DNA of 64,000 bases from JAAURB01 sp049647265 (GCA_049647265.1 JBARXJ010000037.1:1-64000); one strand, 5' to 3'; shown: positions 8,532-17,218, numbered from the stretch's first letter. The notes: a model not told the origin generated them from the sequence alone. A program made the numbers and translations.

Positions 8532-9959
8532 ATGAGCCCACTGTTAAATTTCATCTCCCTGATCGGAATGATCTGTCTCTGCTTTATTGCTTGGCTTGGT
8601 TCGGAAAACAAGCGCGTCATTCCCTGGAGTGTAATTGTCTGGGGAATTGGCTTACAAATGCTGATTGGACTGGTGGTGTTTGTTCTGGGCAGTCAATTGG
8701 TTGAAGGACTCAGTACCTTACTCAATGCCATTCTGGATGCCTCAGAAGCAGGCGCTAGATTTCTGTTTGGGGGGGGTGCATCTCCAATTGTGCCTGACCC
8801 CAGTCGGAGTCCAGGCCCTGGTATTGCGGGCCGTTGGATTGCCCGAGCGGTTGGTACACCTTATGTTAATGTTCCCGGCGATCGCCTAGGCCCAGATAAT
8901 CTCAATTTGGGCTATATTTTGGCATTCCGAGCCTTACCCCAGGTGATCTTTTTTGCGGGTTTAGTGAGTTTACTGTATCGGCTCAATATCATTCAACCGA
9001 TCATCTCTATCTTTGCCCAAATTTTTCAAACAACAATGCGAATTAGTGGGGCGGAAGCTTTAGCGGGTGCGGCTAATATTTTTGTGGGAATTGAATCTGC
9101 GATCGCGGTTAAACCGTTTTTAGCACAAATGACTCGGAGCGAATTGTGCGCGATTTTATCCAGTTGTTTTGGTTCGATTGCCTCTTCAGTTTTAGCCCTA
9201 TATGCGGGTTTTCTCCGTCCGACTTTTCCAACTATTACCGGACACTTGGTTTCTGCTTCAATTATGACGATTCCGGCTTGTTTTGTCATGTCAAAGCTAT
9301 TAGTCCCGGAAACAGAACGCCCTGAAACTTTAGGAGGTTTACCAAAAGAAGCAAAAGTTCTACCTGAAAAACAACCTAATCCAATTGATAGCTTAATTGG
9401 TGGGGCTTTAGAGGGGGTGAAAATGGCGGTTGGAATTGCAGCAGCACTGATTGCGATTTTAGGAATGGTGGCATTAATTAATCTGGTGTTTGGCACTTTA
9501 GCCAATTTCTCAGAGAGTGAGTTAGCCATTCTCCGTCCCATTGGTCAAGTTTTCCAAGTGATCACGTTACAAAATATTGCGGGAGTTTTATTTTTACCGT
9601 TAACATTTTTAACGGGAGTTTCTTTAAGTTGGCAAGAATTATGGCAAGCTTCTACCCTGATTGGCAGACGATTATTAGAAACAAATGTTCCTCCCTATCA
9701 AGCCTTAGCCAGACTGAATCAAGCGGGGGAACTGAGTAATCGCGCTCTATTAATTGTTAGTTATGTGCTGTGTGGTTTTACCCATTTTGCCTCCTATGGT
9801 ATCTTTATCGGCGGATTATCTGCGTTGATTCCTAGCCGAAGTTCTGAAGTGTCTTCTTTGGGGTTAAAAGCTTTGTGGGCAGGAACTTTAGCCACATTAA
9901 TGACAGGTTGTATTGCCGGAGTCTTTGATTTTGGAAATCCAGCGATTTTCGGGAAATAA
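8532..9959 (+). CDS. Concentrative nucleoside transporter (CNT/NupC family)
   Basis: CNT proteins import nucleosides with Na+ or H+. The 475-residue protein has three N-terminal spans, a short periplasmic loop rich in Gly/Pro/Ser (around 80-110), and the core with the diagnostic segments LAFRALPQVIFF, ALAGAANIFVGIESAIAVKP (G-x-E-S nucleoside-contact motif), LVSASIMTIPACFVMSKLL, and near the end GFTHFASYGIFIGGLSALIPSR. It has about ten predicted spans in total. The gene is monocistronic or read with the secreted hypothetical seven bases downstream. Substrate (purine or pyrimidine) cannot be told from motifs alone. Confidence 0.92.
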   Translation: MSPLLNFISLIGMICLCFIAWLGSENKRVIPWSVIVWGIGLQMLIGLVVFVLGSQLVEGLSTLLNAILDASEAGARFLFGGGASPIVPDPSRSPGPGIAGRWIARAVGTPYVNVPGDRLGPDNLNLGYILAFRALPQVIFFAGLVSLLYRLNIIQPIISIFAQIFQTTMRISGAEALAGAANIFVGIESAIAVKPFLAQMTRSELCAILSSCFGSIASSVLALYAGFLRPTFPTITGHLVSASIMTIPACFVMSKLLVPETERPETLGGLPKEAKVLPEKQPNPIDSLIGGALEGVKMAVGIAAALIAILGMVALINLVFGTLANFSESELAILRPIGQVFQVITLQNIAGVLFLPLTFLTGVSLSWQELWQASTLIGRRLLETNVPPYQALARLNQAGELSNRALLIVSYVLCGFTHFASYGIFIGGLSALIPSRSSEVSSLGLKALWAGTLATLMTGCIAGVFDFGNPAIFGK

Positions 9960-9966
9960 AATCATC

Positions 9967-10653
9967 ATGAAACGAAAACAAATCAGCTTAATTTTGTTCG
10001 GTTTATTTATCCCTTTGATCATTAGTTTAAGCCCGAGCGTGGGAATATTTTCTGCTAAATTGGGGATATCTTCGGTTCAAGCACAGCAAGCCTCTCCCAC
10101 TCCCACTCCCCAAGCGACTCCTCAAGCCACACCCACCCCTCAAGCCACTCCCAGTCCTGAAACAACACCAACTCCTGAAGTTGAAACACCTCCGGCTTCT
10201 GAGCCTTCTTTAACATTGAGTGAGAGTAATTATCTCGATCCATTAGGACGGTTTCAAGTCGGAATCTTACAAGGATATAATGTCGGGACTGCCGGAAATT
10301 GGCCGTTAATTGAAGCCAATGATGGGAATTTAGCCTATACAGTGGTGGTGAAAGCCAGAGAAAGCGATCGCATTATTCCCAGTCCTAGTTTGGCACAAAT
10401 TGCCATCGAAACCTTTGAACGCGGGGAAGGCTTTCAACCCGGAACCTATCAAGTGATTTCACAAGATGAAATTTCTATTCCTTGGACAGGAACAGTACAA
10501 GTCGGTCGAGCCACTCAACCGATTCAAGGTAAAATTCGAGTACGTCAAGATGGATCGCGTCTTTTCTTGATCCTCGTTTCGGCAACTGAATCATCCTTTC
10601 CAGAGATCGATCCTGCAATTATTACCATCTCTGATAGCTTACAAGCCTTGTAA
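9967..10653 (+). CDS. Secreted hypothetical protein with Pro/Thr linker
   Basis: No known function is recognised. The protein begins with a signal peptide (MKRKQISLILFGLFIPLIIS, probable cleavage after SSVQAQQ near residue 40). A 40-residue linker of PTPTPQATPQATP type follows, then a globular domain of about 150 residues (LDPLGRFQVGILQGYNVGTAG at its start, IRVRQDGSRLFLILVSATESSFPEI near its end). This layout, an export signal plus flexible linker plus one small domain, is common in cyanobacterial envelope proteins. I take ATG 9967 as the start because it gives the complete signal peptide; a longer frame would overlap the transporter. Spacing of seven bases suggests co-transcription with the transporter. 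Confidence 0.75.
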   Translation: MKRKQISLILFGLFIPLIISLSPSVGIFSAKLGISSVQAQQASPTPTPQATPQATPTPQATPSPETTPTPEVETPPASEPSLTLSESNYLDPLGRFQVGILQGYNVGTAGNWPLIEANDGNLAYTVVVKARESDRIIPSPSLAQIAIETFERGEGFQPGTYQVISQDEISIPWTGTVQVGRATQPIQGKIRVRQDGSRLFLILVSATESSFPEIDPAIITISDSLQAL

Positions 10654-11004
10654 CGTGTCATATACAGCGCTACGCGATCGCGGCAATCGGTATTCTTGCA
10701 ATCGGCAATAGGGGAGAAAAATGCTTGTTTTATAAGGCTTTTTGCATTTTTTTGATCGCACAAGCCCGTAAACAGACGACTTGCGAACTGCTATAGCCTT
10801 CGAGATCAGGTGCAAATATTTCTTATGTCTACCCACACGATTGCCCCAGACAATGTTGTAATTCTTAACGCAAAAATTGGTTTTCTAGCGGTTGAGGTTG
10901 ATAGACTGGAGGGCATGAAAAGAATCGGGGCTTACCTGTACAAAATCAGATTTGTACTCTCAAAATCCCTTAAACAACTTGTATTAAGATCATTTAATTA
11001 ACTT
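10654..11004. other. Gene-free stretch before acsF
   Basis: No supported coding frame. It contains a HIP1 site near 10675 and a perfect inverted repeat at 10938-10957 close to acsF (listed separately). The acsF promoter should lie in the last 100 bases. Confidence 0.5.
10938..10957 (+). promoter_or_regulatory. Perfect inverted repeat upstream of acsF (candidate operator)
   Basis: GTACAAA-ATCAGA-TTTGTAC has 7-bp perfect arms and a 6-base spacer, 48 bases before the acsF ATG. The geometry fits a dimeric transcription-factor site. A possible -10 (TAAGAT, 10985-10990) lies downstream. Confidence 0.5.
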
Positions 11005-12165
11005 ATGGTAGATTCTCTAAAAAAACCCACTTTTGAAGAAATTCGGCCAGGAGTCAAAGTTCCGGCTCAAGAAACCATTCTGACTCCTCGGTTCTACACC
11101 ACAGACTTTGACGCGATGGGAGAGATGTCTGTATCTGCCAACGAAGAAGAGTTAAGAGCGATTATAGAAGAATTCCGCATCGATTATAACCGTCATCACT
11201 TTGTCCGTAACGAGGAATTTGATCAATCCTGGGATCATATTGATGGGGAAACCCGCCGTTTATTTATTGAATTTCTAGAACGTTCTTGTACGGCTGAATT
11301 TTCCGGTTTCCTACTCTACAAAGAATTAAGCCGTCGCATTAAAGACAAAAATCCCTTACTGGCTGAAGGTTTCCTGTTGATGTCTCGGGATGAAGCCCGT
11401 CATGCAGGATTTTTGAATAAAGCCTTATCCGATTTTAGCCTATCACTCGATTTAGGATTTCTGACTAAGTCTCGGGATTATACTTATTTTGAACCCGAGT
11501 TTATTTTCTACGCCACTTATCTCTCGGAAAAAATTGGCTATTGGCGCTACATCACCATTTATCGTCACTTAGAAAAACATCCCGAAGATCGAATTTATCC
11601 GATTTTCCGCTTCTTTGAAAACTGGTGTCAGGATGAAAACCGTCACGGCGACTTCTTTGATGCTGTGATGCGGGCTAAGCCGGAAATGTTAAATCAGCCC
11701 AAAACTTGGCTAGAAAAGCTCAAAGCATTCCCAAAAAGCCTCTCCGGTAAAGCTTGGAGTCGTTACTTCATGGTAACGTTAGTGCCGCCGAAACTGTGGT
11801 GTCGTTTCTTCCTGTTGTCGGTATTTGCCACCATGTACCTCAACGATATTCAACGTTCTGGCTTCTATGCTTGCCTTGGTTTAGATGCGCGGGAATATGA
11901 CAAAGAAGTTATTCTACAAACCAATAAAACCTCTGCCCGTGTTTTCCCAATTATTTTAGATGTGGAAAATCCAGAGTTTTATGAACGGTTAGAAGCTTGT
12001 GTTGAGAATAACAAGAAGTTAACTGAAATTGCCGAGTCACAGGGTTCTAAATTCTCTAAATTGTTGAAGAAATTACCCCATTATTTTGCGAATGCTGGGC
12101 AATTCATAAAGCTGTATTTCATGAAACCCATTGACGTGGAAGATCAAATGAATACAGTTCGTTAA
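11005..12165 (+). CDS. acsF: Mg-protoporphyrin IX monomethyl ester oxidative cyclase (AcsF/ChlA)
   Basis: AcsF is the di-iron, O2-dependent enzyme that closes the isocyclic ring of chlorophyll, converting Mg-protoporphyrin monomethyl ester to protochlorophyllide. The 386-residue protein has the family opening (ILTPRFYTTDFDAM) and the di-iron ligand segments: EFLERSCTAEFSGF with Glu near residue 97, LMSRDEARHAGFLNKAL (E-x-x-H, around 131-134), and ENWCQDENRHGDFF (E-x-x-H, around 217-220). Many cyanobacteria have two isoforms, one used at low oxygen; this single copy without hemN or ho2 neighbours resembles the aerobic form, but that is inference. A perfect inverted repeat upstream may be an operator and a strong terminator follows. 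Confidence 0.97.
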   Translation: MVDSLKKPTFEEIRPGVKVPAQETILTPRFYTTDFDAMGEMSVSANEEELRAIIEEFRIDYNRHHFVRNEEFDQSWDHIDGETRRLFIEFLERSCTAEFSGFLLYKELSRRIKDKNPLLAEGFLLMSRDEARHAGFLNKALSDFSLSLDLGFLTKSRDYTYFEPEFIFYATYLSEKIGYWRYITIYRHLEKHPEDRIYPIFRFFENWCQDENRHGDFFDAVMRAKPEMLNQPKTWLEKLKAFPKSLSGKAWSRYFMVTLVPPKLWCRFFLLSVFATMYLNDIQRSGFYACLGLDAREYDKEVILQTNKTSARVFPIILDVENPEFYERLEACVENNKKLTEIAESQGSKFSKLLKKLPHYFANAGQFIKLYFMKPIDVEDQMNTVR

Positions 12166-12174
12166 TTTATCGTC

Positions 12175-12204
12175 GGGGCGTATTGCATACGCCCTTTCTT
12201 TTTT
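12175..12204 (+). terminator. Terminator after acsF, palindrome-repeat type
   Basis: GGGCGTAT-TGC-ATACGCCC forms an 8-bp perfect stem and is followed by TTTCTTTTTT, ten bases after the acsF stop. The arm sequence belongs to the same dispersed palindrome family as those at 24525 and 63951. Confidence 0.8.
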
Positions 12205-12246
12205 GTGTGTAACGTAATCGCATTCGGTGTCCAACGGAGCAGCTAT

Positions 12247-12963
12247 CTATTCCCTATCCCAGTCGGGAAAATCATGTTCAAACATAGCTCTTGCATATTG
12301 GGACAAGCCCTGTGGGTTATCAACTGACAATTCTAGTATTGACTTTAATTCATAACCATCTGACGTATTGTAGAAATGATAAATCTCTAATTCAGGTGTA
12401 GTCTCTTTTAAGTATTGTTTTTGAAAATCCAAGTATGACCAAATTACAGGATTGAATCCGGCTGCAATTTCATAGCCATGACCACCACATACGATTAATT
12501 TCCATGAATTGAAGCTACAGATAGCTTCCCCTCCGATAACTTCAGTTTTTTCTGCATCTGCATATTCTGTATTTTCATCACTTGTTCTACACAGGATTGC
12601 ATCGTAAATGCTTTGAATATCACCAGTAACTTCACCAGAACCTTCTTCTAATTTTGTGCAGAATCTTCCATAAAGCTCATTCCATGGTTCTGTCGTGAAT
12701 AAAAAGTCGTATAGCATTAATTGGCCGAAGAATTTTCCAGTGTTCAGTTCATTACTACCCAACTTTTTTAATTCCCATAAATGGAAATTATACTCTCGGT
12801 CAACTTCTACAATGTCAAGCTCACAATCTGGCATTCCCAAGACTTTTCCCCCGTAATACTTACCGATTTCATACTTTAACGGCAGCTTAGAGAAGAAGGT
12901 ACTATCTCGCATATTTCCGGATAGCCACTTCAGCAATTCTTGTTGATACTCGTTTTCTGTCAT
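12247..12963 (-). CDS. Uncharacterised protein with PD-(D/E)XK nuclease-like motif
   Basis: I do not recognise the family by name. In this 238-residue protein the segment from about residue 45 to 85 fits a PD-(D/E)XK nuclease core: an acidic residue in PDCELDIVEVD, a hydrophobic beta-strand ending in WELKK (E-x-K), and then the helix FGQLMLYDFL with the Q-x3-Y often seen in this superfamily. No transmembrane span or signal peptide is present. It is convergent with acsF, has no partner methylase or immunity gene, and sits beside a decayed xisI, so the patch looks accessory. The call is a motif reading. A restriction-like enzyme or a repurposed nuclease fold without activity are both possible. 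Confidence 0.5.
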   Translation of the reverse strand: MTENEYQQELLKWLSGNMRDSTFFSKLPLKYEIGKYYGGKVLGMPDCELDIVEVDREYNFHLWELKKLGSNELNTGKFFGQLMLYDFLFTTEPWNELYGRFCTKLEEGSGEVTGDIQSIYDAILCRTSDENTEYADAEKTEVIGGEAICSFNSWKLIVCGGHGYEIAAGFNPVIWSYLDFQKQYLKETTPELEIYHFYNTSDGYELKSILELSVDNPQGLSQYARAMFEHDFPDWDRE

Positions 12964-13127
12964 GGACTATCTGTGCGCCTAACTTATAATTGTGCCAGAA
13001 TTCCTAGATAATACCTGATTAATGACATTTAACTGCAAAACAGTTTCCGATTTCTCCACCCACATAATCTGTTTCTCTATCTTTGTTTAGAGTAATATAA
13101 AAATCCCCTATTGAGTCATTGATTTCA

Positions 13128-13394
13128 TTACATAATCGCAAATTCTGTATCTTGCCGAAGTTCAGGAGACTTAAATCCTAAGACAATTTGATCTTTTGCC
13201 ACACCCACCTCTACTAATTCATTGGCAATTTCGGCTTCTGTTCCATCTCGTTAAATCCAAATTTTGCCATCAATAATATTAATATGAATCAAACAACCAT
13301 GATTATATTTTTTATTTTGTCGTCCTACAATCATGAGTAGATAACGGTCAGATTCACTATCAAAAACTGTTTCAAAGTTATACAAGTTAATTGT
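13128..13394 (-). pseudogene. Decayed xisI (fdxN-element excision factor XisI-like)
   Basis: Reading the minus strand from 13388 gives a continuous match to the middle and C-terminal part of XisI proteins: NFETVFDSESDRYLLMIVG, NHGCLIHINIIDGKIWI, stop, RDGTEAEIANELVEVGVAKD, then IVLGFKSPELRQ. The in-frame TAA at 13251-13253 replaces the residue that is normally Gln in the KIWIQ-type motif, consistent with CAA to TAA. The 5' third of the gene is missing; upstream the sequence runs straight into a palindromic repeat. No xisH is present nearby. XisI and XisH controlled DNA excision in Anabaena but are widespread in cyanobacteria, often as unlinked pairs. Confidence 0.8.
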
Positions 13395-13396
13395 AA

Positions 13397-13415
13397 GGTG
13401 CGTTACTAACGCACC
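13397..13415. repeat. Dispersed palindrome GGTGCGTTA-C-TAACGCACC
   Basis: Perfect 9-bp arms around one base, flanked by GTA and CTAC. A close relative lies at 51134-51153 and a shorter one, TGCGTCA-T-TGACGCA, at 15191-15205. It abuts the truncated 5' end of the xisI remnant and may have been the breakpoint. Confidence 0.8.
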
Positions 13416-13423
13416 CTACGGAA

Positions 13424-15145
13424 TTAAGATTGTTGGACGGGAATGTCTGAGATTGATGTTTCTGTGGGTTGAGACTCTGGCTGAGTTGGAGTAGGGAGTT
13501 GCTTTTTATATTTAATCGCTGTTACTAATACAAATAACAAATCTAAGCCAACAATACTACCGACAATTAATTCTGAACCGCCTGTACTAAAGCCATAGCT
13601 ATGTAAGCCTGTTCCGAGAACGAAATTAACGCCATACCACGCCATCAATACTGCGTTAAAACAGACCACGCTGACTACTGCCATCCCGAAGTTTTTTAGC
13701 CATCCCACTAACCGTCCATGTAAGGGCGCAAGATAACAGAGTAATGCAATTAATGCCCAGGTTTCTTTCGGGTCCCATCCCCAAAACCGTCCCCAAGAAA
13801 AGTGCGCCCAAATACCACCAAGAATGATTCCGGTTGTCAGTAATAGTACGCCGATTTGAATCACCCGATAATTCAGTTGAGATAGTTGATTAATCCGTTC
13901 TTTTGCATTAGATGAAAACAGGTAATTGCCGAGGATAATATGTCCGAGTCCGAGAGAAAGGGCAAAACTAGCGTAACTTAAAGTAATGGTGGGGACGTGA
14001 ATACTCAACCAAAAGTTATCTCGTAAAACAGGAACTAATGGTTTAATACTGGGGTCTAAAATGGCGGGTAATTTATCGGATAAAACTAAACAAATGACTG
14101 ATAATGGCGCTGCGGCTAATAGATAATATTTTGCCCGATATATGAGTTCAAAAAGTAGGGCAACGGCGGCAATGCCAAACCCGACCCAAATGACGGATTC
14201 ATACATATTAGTAACAGGTGGACGACCCGCGATCGCCATCCGTTCAATAAAGCCATATCCTTGTATTAATAGTCCGGAAGTAAATAGCCCAATCCCTGTC
14301 CAGTAGTAATTAAAGGATTTAATCCAGAGAACCGCTAACATCACAATAAAGGCAATTCCATACAATATCCAGGCTTTACCAAAGGGATGAAAGGCATAAA
14401 AGCAGACTTCACGTTTGAGGATATTATTAGCAGGATAAATAGCAGGACTGAGGGCAGTTAATTGGGTTTTTAACTTAGCGGCGATGGGTTCTAAATTAGC
14501 TAAATTATCGGGATGAGAACGATACAGTTGTCGTAAGCTTTGATATTGATTTTGAACTAGTTCTGCTTGTTCTGTCGGATAATATTCTGAGGCTGTATTG
14601 ATCCCTATCCATTTTCCTTTAATATCTGTTGGATGAGGAACAATTGGTAAGCTTTGATTGCCTACCGTTGCCATCATTAACGCTAGTCTATCTTCGATGG
14701 TTAATGCTTCCCGTTCATTGCGGGTTAAATCTTCGTCTTGGGCTTGTTTTTGGCGGGCAGTTAATCCTAAAGACCCTAAGGGAGATTGCATTAACTCTTG
14801 GAAGGAAAAATACTTCTGTTCTTCGTCTAATTCAATCGCAGCTTTCAAGGGGCGATAATTGACTAAAATAAACGGTTCTTGATTCCAGTCTCGATTATTC
14901 CACCATAGAGATAAATAGGTTTGTAAATAATCTAATTTTTCTCCGGTTTGTAATGTGTAACTTTCTTTGCCATGAATTTCTGTAATCGTTTCTCTGGCAA
15001 CAGTATCTAAGGGTTTTTTACGACCGTCCAGTTGAACCGCTAAAGTTTTGAGGGAATTAATATTTAGATTGGGAGACTGAGTCATCGGAATCAGTATAAT
15101 CAGCAAACTTAAACATAAACCGAGAATGAATTTTAATGGTTTCAT
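13424..15145 (-). CDS. Long CcsA-type cytochrome c haem-ligation protein
   Basis: CcsA-type proteins carry haem across the membrane and, with Ccs1/ResB, attach it to CXXCH cysteines (system II). The C-terminal half (residues about 250-560) has eight or so membrane spans, the tryptophan-rich WWD motif (FSWGRFWGWDPKETWAL) and candidate haem-ligand histidines before it (NFWLSIHVPT) and after it (GLHSYGFS). Typical cyanobacterial CcsA is about 320-350 residues; this one is 573. The extra part is a signal anchor and a roughly 225-residue exported domain opening with LAVQLDGRKKPLDTVARE, a pattern I associate with multihaem-rich bacteria outside cyanobacteria. It follows the ResB-like gene by 68 bases and likely forms an operon. 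It is probably dedicated to the adjacent multihaem cytochromes. Confidence 0.88.
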   Translation of the reverse strand: MKPLKFILGLCLSLLIILIPMTQSPNLNINSLKTLAVQLDGRKKPLDTVARETITEIHGKESYTLQTGEKLDYLQTYLSLWWNNRDWNQEPFILVNYRPLKAAIELDEEQKYFSFQELMQSPLGSLGLTARQKQAQDEDLTRNEREALTIEDRLALMMATVGNQSLPIVPHPTDIKGKWIGINTASEYYPTEQAELVQNQYQSLRQLYRSHPDNLANLEPIAAKLKTQLTALSPAIYPANNILKREVCFYAFHPFGKAWILYGIAFIVMLAVLWIKSFNYYWTGIGLFTSGLLIQGYGFIERMAIAGRPPVTNMYESVIWVGFGIAAVALLFELIYRAKYYLLAAAPLSVICLVLSDKLPAILDPSIKPLVPVLRDNFWLSIHVPTITLSYASFALSLGLGHIILGNYLFSSNAKERINQLSQLNYRVIQIGVLLLTTGIILGGIWAHFSWGRFWGWDPKETWALIALLCYLAPLHGRLVGWLKNFGMAVVSVVCFNAVLMAWYGVNFVLGTGLHSYGFSTGGSELIVGSIVGLDLLFVLVTAIKYKKQLPTPTQPESQPTETSISDIPVQQS

Positions 15146-15213
15146 GGTGTCAAAAAAAGGATATTTCTGCTAATTTTTATTTATATAGAATGCGTCATTG
15201 ACGCACCAATAAG

Positions 15214-17028
15214 CTATGAAACAGACACTTTCTCTGGTGTTGAATCTTCGACTTCTATTACCTCTGGATGTGGTTCAACTGAGGCAGTTTTAGCCTTTGA
15301 AGAACGGAACTGTTTGGCAATTCCGGGGCCATAAAACATCACCCCAATACCCCCAATAACTAAAGCTGAACCTGTCCAAGTTAAGGCGGTAACCCAAGCG
15401 GGTTCTCGTTTTACCTGTAAAGTCGATTGATTTAAATCTCCGGGGTTCCAGGAGGCTTGGGCTAGCTTCCAGCCACGATACCAGGTGGGGTGGTTCATCC
15501 AAACGTTACGTTGACTGATTTCGCCTGTTTCAGGGTCAAGAATTTCAATTTGACTCGTCCACATTGCCACGGACTCTGACCCTTCGTTACGTTCAACAAT
15601 AAAATCTTCTAACGCCACGGCAAAGGGTAATTGCAATATCTTCGGACTAAAGACTGCAAAAATATCTCCATTTGTATCATCAATAGTCGTGGGTTCAGCC
15701 CAAGGTAAAGCGGCTTCTGTTCCGTTTTCGGTTTGAACAAATAAGGCAGGAACTCCTTCTATATTATTGCCAACAGTATTAGAAACCGGGACAATTTGAC
15801 GTTGAATTTTACCGTGAGGTATCCATTCGTCTAAGGTAATTTGAAAATCTGCCCAACCGGGACTCACCGCTTCTCCTAATTTCAATTCTCCTGATTTAAA
15901 ACCTTTGGAAGAATGGGCAGTATAGAATAGTTGATTGTCTGGAGTCGCTAATACATGAAAATAATCTTCAGCGGTTTGAGGTAATACTTGATAACTGATA
16001 TCAATTCCTGCAATAGATTCACCTGAAATAACCGTCCGAATAGGCGGAAAATAACCTTTTGCAAACACAAACCAGCGTTCTGTTGTTGTGGGTGTGGTGG
16101 CTTGCAGTTGAACAACGGGATTATTGAATTGTTGCGATGCGGTTGTCGGTTGGTTATCGCGGTTGAGGATAAAATCCGGCCAGAAATTAACCACTTCAAC
16201 GGTGAGATTATCTTGAGGAATTTTACGAGATTTTTTATTAGAAGCAAAAGTCTTGGCTACGTCAATATTAATCGTTTTGTTTGCCGTTTTAACTTCAACA
16301 GTTCCCCAAGGATGACTATTATTTTCAATCGGTGGCGTTAACAGTTTTTGCAGTTGATTGTTATCTTCGACCGCAATAATTTCTAATTCAGCAGGCCCCA
16401 CAGGAACTTTAGCATAAGCAACTGGCGCTACTCCTAACCACCGTTCCAAAGTTTGACCCATGCGTTGACTATTCAAGCGCAATTTTACCGCTGGGTTATT
16501 AACGCTTGCTTCGTCCGTAAATGAAACCGTTTTAATCGTATTTTCGCTGTAACCAACAATTGATAAATTCCCAACAGATTGAGGATAAACGGAACCATCC
16601 GACTTAATAAATAAGTCTTGATGTTGAAGTGAACCGTCTGCATTCATCACATCTAATAATTCGCCTTCGACCCGAATTTGACTGTTAGGGGGATTATCAA
16701 TTCGGAGTAATAACATCCCTTCTACCCCTAAATGAATCACAGCGGCAGACCCAGCAATAATGACAATTAAGCCTAAATGAGTTAGGGCAAAACCGACTTT
16801 TCGCGCCCCTCGCCAGGGATAACGACTGAGGGCAGAAATGCCTAAATTGAGGGCAAGCAGAAACATTAATCCGCCAAACCACGGACTTTTATATACAGTC
16901 TGCTGAACAGTACTAGAACCGACTTGAGATTCATAAAAAGTAGCCCATATTAATATCCCAATAATCCCACTCAGCAGTGGGACGGCAAATTTAATCGAAC
17001 CTAGAAATCGAATGATCCGTTCAGACAT
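15214..17028 (-). CDS. ResB/Ccs1-like cytochrome c biogenesis protein
   Basis: This is the partner of CcsA in system II haem ligation. The N-terminal part has three membrane spans (residues about 15-115; FLGSIKFAVPLLSGIIGILIW in part, GGLMFLLALNLGISALSRYPW, KVGFALTHLGLIVIIAGSA), then a large exported domain (about 115-540) and a final span (VTALTWTGSALVIGGIGVMFY). RYPWRGARKVGFALTHLGL, with its histidine, is the best family landmark. At about 604 residues it is longer than usual cyanobacterial Ccs1. I chose ATG 17028 over TTG 17049; neither has a clear ribosome-binding site. It is divergent from the globin genes, and the intergenic region has a GTA-N8-TAC box oriented to this gene. Confidence 0.87.
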   Translation of the reverse strand: MSERIIRFLGSIKFAVPLLSGIIGILIWATFYESQVGSSTVQQTVYKSPWFGGLMFLLALNLGISALSRYPWRGARKVGFALTHLGLIVIIAGSAAVIHLGVEGMLLLRIDNPPNSQIRVEGELLDVMNADGSLQHQDLFIKSDGSVYPQSVGNLSIVGYSENTIKTVSFTDEASVNNPAVKLRLNSQRMGQTLERWLGVAPVAYAKVPVGPAELEIIAVEDNNQLQKLLTPPIENNSHPWGTVEVKTANKTINIDVAKTFASNKKSRKIPQDNLTVEVVNFWPDFILNRDNQPTTASQQFNNPVVQLQATTPTTTERWFVFAKGYFPPIRTVISGESIAGIDISYQVLPQTAEDYFHVLATPDNQLFYTAHSSKGFKSGELKLGEAVSPGWADFQITLDEWIPHGKIQRQIVPVSNTVGNNIEGVPALFVQTENGTEAALPWAEPTTIDDTNGDIFAVFSPKILQLPFAVALEDFIVERNEGSESVAMWTSQIEILDPETGEISQRNVWMNHPTWYRGWKLAQASWNPGDLNQSTLQVKREPAWVTALTWTGSALVIGGIGVMFYGPGIAKQFRSSKAKTASVEPHPEVIEVEDSTPEKVSVS

Positions 17029-17083
17029 GGGGAGAGGAACGTATTTCAAAATAAATTTGATGACATAATTTACCTTGGATCAT

Positions 17084-17124
17084 ATCATAAAGGCTAATTT
17101 TATACTTTTTGTAGTTAAAGTTAC
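17084..17124 (-). promoter_or_regulatory. Candidate NtcA-activated promoter for the ccs pair
   Basis: GTA-N8-TAC is at 17111-17124 and is palindromic in its specified bases. On the minus strand, 21 bases further on, is TATGAT (17089-17084), which fits TAN3T. The 20-24 base spacing is that of class II NtcA promoters. The predicted transcription start would be about 50 bases before ATG 17028. On the plus strand no TAN3T occurs at the right distance. A chance GTA-N8-TAC is expected about once per few kb, so the spacing is the main support. Confidence 0.5.
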
Positions 17125-17218
17125 CGTTTATTGTTAAGAAAAGTCCAACTTCCCTATGACTCTAATTTTTTTTCAGTTCATTAAAAAAGTAGTTGCTTAA
17201 GAAGTCAGTAAATTGTAT

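Noticed and set aside
9026..9541. 171-codon minus-strand frame inside the nucleoside transporter
   Set aside because: The transporter on the other strand has clear family motifs across the whole interval; this frame has none.
10810..11001. 63-codon plus-strand frame ahead of acsF
   Set aside because: No ribosome-binding site or domain, and it covers the operator-like inverted repeat and probable promoter.
13020..13127. Short coding-like frame IGDFYITLNKDRETDYVGGE on the minus strand beyond the xisI remnant
   Set aside because: It has no start codon of its own and is only about 40 codons; it might be another remnant but is too short to name.
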